Origin: Desulfotomaculaceae bacterium
GTDB taxonomy: Bacteria; Bacillota; Desulfotomaculia; Desulfotomaculales; Pelotomaculaceae
DNA: 45,559 bases
Direction of reading: 5' to 3'
Assembly: GCA_028702695.1 (NCBI GenBank)
Contig: JAQVOH010000002.1
Coordinates: forward strand, 1-45,559
The notes under the pieces were generated by a model. It had not been told where the DNA came from. It ran no database searches and saw only the letters and a list, made by a program, of their open reading frames with translations. The translations under genes were made by a program, and so were the position numbers. How positions within the stretch are numbered: the stretch's first letter is position 1; each line of letters opens with the position of its first letter. Shown here one piece after another: positions 41,929-45,559 of this stretch.

Positions 41929-44523
41929 TTACTGCAAATCAGTTTTAATTCCCTGCTGTAAGTGGTAAAGCTGGTTAAGCGCTTCTAGTGGTGTCATACT
42001 AAGAACATTCAGGCTTCCTAGTTTTTGTAAAACTGCATGTTCGCGTTCATTCAACATTATTGCTGCTTCCTCACGGTAACTCTCCTTGCAGGCGGCTGCG
42101 TCTATAGCGCCCCCGCCTGTTTCAAGTCCCCGCAGCACCTCGGTTGCCCGTCTGACAATCTCTTCAGGCAGTCCTGCCAACCTGGCGACGTGGATACCAT
42201 AGCTGCGGTCCGATTTACCCGCCACTACCTTACGCAAAAAAATAATATTCTCTCCATCTTCCTTGACCGCAACGTTGTAATTTACTATCCCAGCGACCTG
42301 GTCAAGGTTGGTCAATTCGTGATAGTGGGTTGAGAATAGGGTCTTGGCGCCTATCCTGGTGTGGATGTACTCGACCAGTGCCCGGGCGATGCTGATACCG
42401 TCGTAGGTGCTTGTGCCGCGCCCGACTTCATCCATAATGATCAGGCTTCTTTGAGTAGCGCCCAGTACAATAGCCCGGCATTCGTTCATTTCCACCATAA
42501 AGGTACTTTGTCCTGTGGCCAGGTCGTCAGCGGCTCCCACCCTGGTAAAAATCCGATCTACAAGTGGGATTTGGGCTGATGCTGCTGGGACAAAGCTGCC
42601 TGACTGCGCCATCATGATGATTAAGGCTACCTGACGCATATAGGTACTTTTCCCGGCCATATTAGGTCCTGTGATCAGGACCAGGCGATTTTTTTGATTA
42701 TCCATAACAGTATCGTTGGGTACAAACTTCTCGTTCAGTACTTGTTCCAGAACGGGGTGTCTCCCGTCTTTTATGAACAGCTGCCCATCCCCGTTAATTC
42801 CCGGACGTACAAACCTCCCCACCGCTGCAGCCTCGGCCAGTGAAAAGAGTGCGTCTGCAATGGCTACCGCTGCAGCGGTTGCTTGGATGCGTTGGATAGC
42901 TCCGGTGAACTGGTTGCGAATCTCAGAGAAGATTTGATATTCCAACTGCACCAAGCGGTCCTCGGCGCCTAAAACCAGGTCCTCATATTCTTTAAGTTCC
43001 GGAGTGATAAAGCGCTCTGCATTGGCTAGGGTTTGTTTACGATGATAATCCTCCGGGACCTGCTCCAGGTTTGACTTGGTAACCTCAATATAATAACCAA
43101 ATACCTTATTAAAACCCACCTTAAGTGACCTTATACCGGTACGGGAACGCTCCTGCTCTTCCAGCCTGGCCAACATGGACTTTCCTTCCTGTTTGACCAA
43201 ACGGAGTCTGTCCACTTCAGTATTAAAACCTATTTTTATAATTCCACCATCCCTGAGTGATAAAGGTGGGTTATCGGTGATGGCGCTGTCCAGCAGCTCA
43301 CGGAGGTCTTTCATGATGTCGATGCTATATCCGGTTTCCTGTAAAAGGGCCGCCGTGCACTGCTCCAATAGACCCTTCAAATCTGGCAGACAGTCCAACG
43401 ATTTTTTCAAGGAGACCATGTCGCGGGCATTGATGGTACCGAAAGAGATCCTGCCAGCCAGCCTTTCCAGATCATAGATGCCCTTTAGCAGGCCCTTTAA
43501 GTCGCTGCGTATAAACAGCTGCTGCATAAGCTCATCCACTGCGTCCAGCCGCGGCACGATTTCATCTTTTTCAAGGAGAGGTTGTTCGATCCAATTCCTG
43601 AGCAGCCGCCCCCCCATGGCTGTTACTGTATAGTCTAAAACGGCAAGCAGGGTATTCCTGCGGGAGCCGTCAGAGAGCGATCTGGTCAACTCCAGGTTGC
43701 GTCTAGTTGATGCATCCAGAAGCATAAACCTGCCAGGATGGTAATAGCTTACCTGTCTGATATGGGAAAGGTCTCTTTTTTGCGTATCCCTGAGGTATTT
43801 AAGGAGTGCCCCGGCGGCTGGAATGGCCAACTCAAAGTCCGGGCTTTTGATATTTCCCGGGCAGTCCTGACCAAACTGGTTTTCCAGTTCACGCAGAGCC
43901 TGTAAACGATCGTATGCTTCGTCAAGGTAAGCGCTGACTGTTACAGCTCCAGTTAGAGTCAGGTCTTCACTGAGGCGTTCCGCCTGGGCCAGTGGGAGGA
44001 GTACCTCAGCCGGCAGTAACCGGCTTAGTTCCTCGGCCAGCCTGGCTCTACCCTTGTCGCCGGTGAAGGCACTGACCATAAAGACGCCTGTGGAAATATC
44101 AGTCATGGCAAAGCTGTAGCTGCTCCCTTCCAGGGCAATGCTCACAAGGTAATTGTTTTGCTTTTCTTCCAGAAGATGACCTTCCATGACCGTACCAGGG
44201 GTAATCACCCTGGTAACTTCCCGCCTGACGATTCCTTTGGCCAGAGCGGGGTCTTCCACCTGTTCGCAGATTGCTACCCGGTACCTTTTGGCCAGGAGCC
44301 TGGCTATATAACTGTCCGCCGCGTGATAGGGAAAGCCGCACATGGGTACTCGTTCGCTACCTCCACCGTCTCTACCGGTAAGTGCAATCTCAAGCTCACG
44401 TGAGGCCAGGCGGGCATCGTCAAAAAACATTTCATAAAAATCGCCCAGTCTAAAAAAAAGGATGGTATCCGGATATTGCTGCTTTATTTCAAGGTACTGC
44501 TTAATCATAGGTGTAAAATTCAC
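41929..44523 (-). CDS. mutS: DNA mismatch repair protein MutS
   Basis: An 864-residue protein, the normal length. MIKQYLEIKQQYPDTILFFR followed by LGDFYEMFFDDA holds the mismatch-reading Phe-x-Glu motif (FYE). Lever and clamp domains fill the middle. The ATPase has Walker A ITGPNMAGKSTYMRQVALI, DDLATGQSTFMVEM, Walker B LIIMDEVGRGTSTYDG and FSTHYHELT. It finds mismatches and recruits MutL. AGGAGG-type RBS precedes ATG 44523. A terminator from the ricA-like gene stands just upstream, so mutS probably has its own promoter. Confidence 0.98.
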   Translation of the reverse strand: MNFTPMIKQYLEIKQQYPDTILFFRLGDFYEMFFDDARLASRELEIALTGRDGGGSERVPMCGFPYHAADSYIARLLAKRYRVAICEQVEDPALAKGIVRREVTRVITPGTVMEGHLLEEKQNNYLVSIALEGSSYSFAMTDISTGVFMVSAFTGDKGRARLAEELSRLLPAEVLLPLAQAERLSEDLTLTGAVTVSAYLDEAYDRLQALRELENQFGQDCPGNIKSPDFELAIPAAGALLKYLRDTQKRDLSHIRQVSYYHPGRFMLLDASTRRNLELTRSLSDGSRRNTLLAVLDYTVTAMGGRLLRNWIEQPLLEKDEIVPRLDAVDELMQQLFIRSDLKGLLKGIYDLERLAGRISFGTINARDMVSLKKSLDCLPDLKGLLEQCTAALLQETGYSIDIMKDLRELLDSAITDNPPLSLRDGGIIKIGFNTEVDRLRLVKQEGKSMLARLEEQERSRTGIRSLKVGFNKVFGYYIEVTKSNLEQVPEDYHRKQTLANAERFITPELKEYEDLVLGAEDRLVQLEYQIFSEIRNQFTGAIQRIQATAAAVAIADALFSLAEAAAVGRFVRPGINGDGQLFIKDGRHPVLEQVLNEKFVPNDTVMDNQKNRLVLITGPNMAGKSTYMRQVALIIMMAQSGSFVPAASAQIPLVDRIFTRVGAADDLATGQSTFMVEMNECRAIVLGATQRSLIIMDEVGRGTSTYDGISIARALVEYIHTRIGAKTLFSTHYHELTNLDQVAGIVNYNVAVKEDGENIIFLRKVVAGKSDRSYGIHVARLAGLPEEIVRRATEVLRGLETGGGAIDAAACKESYREEAAIMLNEREHAVLQKLGSLNVLSMTPLEALNQLYHLQQGIKTDLQ

Positions 44524-44573
44524 CGGAACACCTCCTGGGGTTCATTATAACATATGGTATTCTAAACCAAAAG

Positions 44574-44616
44574 AAAAACCCCCTTAGGGGTAAGTAGAGC
44601 CCATACAGGGGTTTTT
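44574..44616 (-). terminator. terminator after the ricA-like gene
   Basis: AAAAACCCC (44574-44582, plus strand) pairs with GGGGTTTTT (44608-44616), and an inner CCCC-TTA-GGGG hairpin sits close to the left arm. On the minus strand the structure runs into TTTTTCTTTT, so it ends transcription from the ricA-like gene before mutS. Confidence 0.75.
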
Positions 44617-44665
44617 GCACTAAATACGAATTTGGTACAATCTCATAAATATTTAATTCTTGAGA

Positions 44666-45064
44666 TTAACTGCAACTTTCACACCCACAGTCGTGGTCAG
44701 TCTGGCATTCGCCTTCACAGCCACATCCTTGACTCATACCAATAGACTCACTAATGATTTTATTAACCTGATCAAGGATATTCTCAAAACTTTCCTGGGC
44801 CTTGAAGAAATTAGTTATATGGGTATTATCAAACATTCTTCTCTGGAATTCCCCAAATTCCCTTTGCAGGGATTCGGAAAGAGGCAGTCCCTGGGCTTGC
44901 ATGTCCTGCAAGGCATGCTGCTTAGCTTGGAATTCACTGATGATAATTTGAGCTTCGGGATTCTGCATCATCATGGTTTCCGCTTCCCGCACATTGCTAA
45001 ATTCTTTTGACTTTGATAATTCAAGACCTAGTTCCCGGGCCTTATTTAGTATCGATTCCGACAT
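44666..45064 (-). CDS. ricA: YlbF/YmcA family protein, RicA-like, with cysteine-rich tail
   Basis: A 132-residue helical protein (ILNKARELGLELSKSKEFSN, AQIIISEFQAKQHALQDMQA) of the YlbF/YmcA family. The C-terminal tail CGCEGECQTDHDCGCESCS has six cysteines and one histidine. In B. subtilis, RicA, RicF and RicT form a complex with [4Fe-4S] clusters that affects RNase Y processing and sporulation or biofilm phosphorelay; the tail here fits cluster binding. ymcA (ricA) lies next to miaB and close to mutS in Bacillus too, which supports RicA rather than RicF. Start ATG 45064 is preferred since GAGGTG precedes it; the GTG at 45073 is inside that site. Confidence 0.8.
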   Translation of the reverse strand: MSESILNKARELGLELSKSKEFSNVREAETMMMQNPEAQIIISEFQAKQHALQDMQAQGLPLSESLQREFGEFQRRMFDNTHITNFFKAQESFENILDQVNKIISESIGMSQGCGCEGECQTDHDCGCESCS

Positions 45065-45084
45065 GTTTCTCACCTCGTTTCTGT

Positions 45085-45122
45085 AATCTAAATAAATTAA
45101 TTAAATTAATTTTATTTAGATT
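45085..45122. repeat. AT-rich long inverted repeat just upstream of the ricA-like gene
   Basis: AATCTAAATAAATTAAT (45085-45101) faces a near-identical inverted arm at 45105-45122, with one extra base in the right arm. Almost all A/T, it would form a weak long hairpin in the leader of the ricA-like gene, about 20 bases before its start codon. Confidence 0.6.
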
Positions 45123-45124
45123 TT

Positions 45125-45306
45125 CTCCTGATGACTAAACAGGAGGCAGTGTCACAGATTTCAACTTCTTAGCCATAAGCTTACACTTATGTACCGGTTG
45201 GTCTTCCTTACGGAATCCCAACACCAGCTTTTAAGCCGCGTGTTCTTGCCCGGAAGGGGGTATTACCCACCACCTTAGTTGTTCTGGCCTCTGCGCCGAC
45301 TTTCAC
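45125..45306 (-). ncRNA. probable structured RNA region between miaB and ricA (class unknown)
   Basis: Several hairpins line up on the minus strand: AAGG...CCTT around GGGT-AAT-ACCC (about 45260-45283); GTTGG-GA-TTCC-GTAA-GGAA-GA-CCAAC (45197-45222); CATAAG-TGTAAG-CTTATG (45174-45191); CTCCTG/CAGGAG (45125-45145). The second has a GNRA tetraloop (GUAA) and tandem G-A pairs only when read on the minus strand, which argues that RNA is made from that strand. A 32-codon frame (GTG 45306 to TAA 45208, VKVGAEARTTKVVGNTPF...) also runs through it, so a small peptide cannot be excluded. No known riboswitch consensus was recognised. Confidence 0.4.
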
Positions 45307-45365
45307 CGATTGTCTCTATCGACGCATCATTGGATGTAACTGCAAAGAAACTTTTATCCTTTCAT

Positions 45366-45559
45366 TTAATTTTTTAATGAACCCTCGAGGTAAGCCAGGT
45401 GAGCCCTGGTAATGGTTACATGTGCAGTGGAGCCTATGAGTGTTTTATCCCCTGGAAAAACAACCGTTTTATATCCTCTGGACTTGCCATACACAAGGCC
45501 GGAGGCGTTGTTTCTTTCTCCTTCGACCAGGACTTCCTGCCATGAACCTTCCTCTGCCT
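45366..45559 (-). CDS. miaB: tRNA-2-methylthio-N6-dimethylallyladenosine synthase, C-terminal part
   Basis: The last 63 residues of a protein whose 5' part lies beyond the window edge. The visible part is a TRAM domain: EVLVEGERNNASGLVYGKSR, then TVVFPGDKTLIGSTAHVTIT and RAHLAYLEGS, the usual end of radical-SAM methylthiotransferases. The stop TAA is at 45366-45368. MiaB rather than MtaB or RimO is inferred from the adjacent ricA-like and mutS genes, the same neighbourhood as ymcB-ymcA-mutS in Bacillus. The enzyme adds a methylthio group to the base made by MiaA. Confidence 0.85.
   Translation of the reverse strand, partial: AEEGSWQEVLVEGERNNASGLVYGKSRGYKTVVFPGDKTLIGSTAHVTITRAHLAYLEGSLKN

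Noticed and set aside
45125-45306. Known riboswitch (B12, SAM, glycine, c-di-GMP) before the ricA-like gene
   Set aside because: GGTGAAAGTC resembles part of a B12 element, but the remaining core blocks are missing, so only an unknown structured RNA is proposed.

Overview
The window looks like a chromosome segment of an anaerobic, spore-forming, low-to-mid GC Firmicute of the Pelotomaculum/Desulfotomaculum group (Peptococcaceae sensu lato). The strongest clue is a contiguous methylmalonyl-CoA (mmc) propionate-oxidation cluster (about 9.99-27.1 kb, minus strand). Its gene order matches the mmc cluster described for the syntrophic propionate oxidiser Pelotomaculum thermopropionicum. Mmc letters used below follow that order from memory and were not checked by search. 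SpoVK, a DUF3231 protein and a RicA-like protein fit a sporulating Firmicute.

Region 1 (1-6.1 kb) is accessory DNA. It holds the 3' part of a DUF3231 gene, a 24-codon fossil of a type I restriction hsdM gene, an MmcQ/YjbR gene, a GNAT acetyltransferase, a truncated Fpg/Nei glycosylase, a VOC protein and an AT-rich RelBE/YefM-type toxin-antitoxin pair. The pair is bracketed by two diverged copies of a palindrome-rich, non-coding repeat of unknown class. A small cysteine-rich protein and a zinc phospholipase C-like protein follow on the minus strand.

Region 2 (6.2-9.9 kb, plus strand) is a tight three-gene redox operon: an FrhB-like iron-sulfur flavoprotein, then iorA and iorB (indolepyruvate:ferredoxin oxidoreductase).

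Region 3 (9.99-27.1 kb, minus strand) reads in transcription order: sigma-54 activator mmcA; two-subunit fumarase; succinyl-CoA synthetase; methylmalonyl-CoA mutase large and small subunits; epimerase; 12S-type carboxyltransferase; a 65-residue small subunit; biotin carrier; malate dehydrogenase; 5S-type transcarboxylase; pyruvate:ferredoxin oxidoreductase. Together they convert methylmalonyl-CoA through succinate, fumarate, malate and oxaloacetate to pyruvate and acetyl-CoA. The transcarboxylase links the two ends. A good -24/-12 sigma-54 promoter sits directly before the fumarase genes. MmcA has a Rossmann NAD-type domain plus PAS in front of its AAA+ domain, so the pathway may be switched by redox state or a pathway ligand.

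Region 4 (27.2-32.4 kb) holds lexA with its own SOS box, then a CitA/DcuS-type sensor kinase, its response regulator and an orphan DctP binding protein (probably a dicarboxylate sensing unit), and a LysR regulator.

Region 5 (32.5-45.6 kb, all minus strand) is a housekeeping run: miaB (partial), ricA-like, mutS, a hydantoinase/oxoprolinase A protein, a histone-deacetylase-like protein, mutL, an RsmJ-like methyltransferase, miaA, hfq, spoVK and a methionine gamma-lyase-like gene. A probable structured RNA region lies between miaB and ricA. No tRNA, rRNA, CRISPR array or intact transposase was seen.
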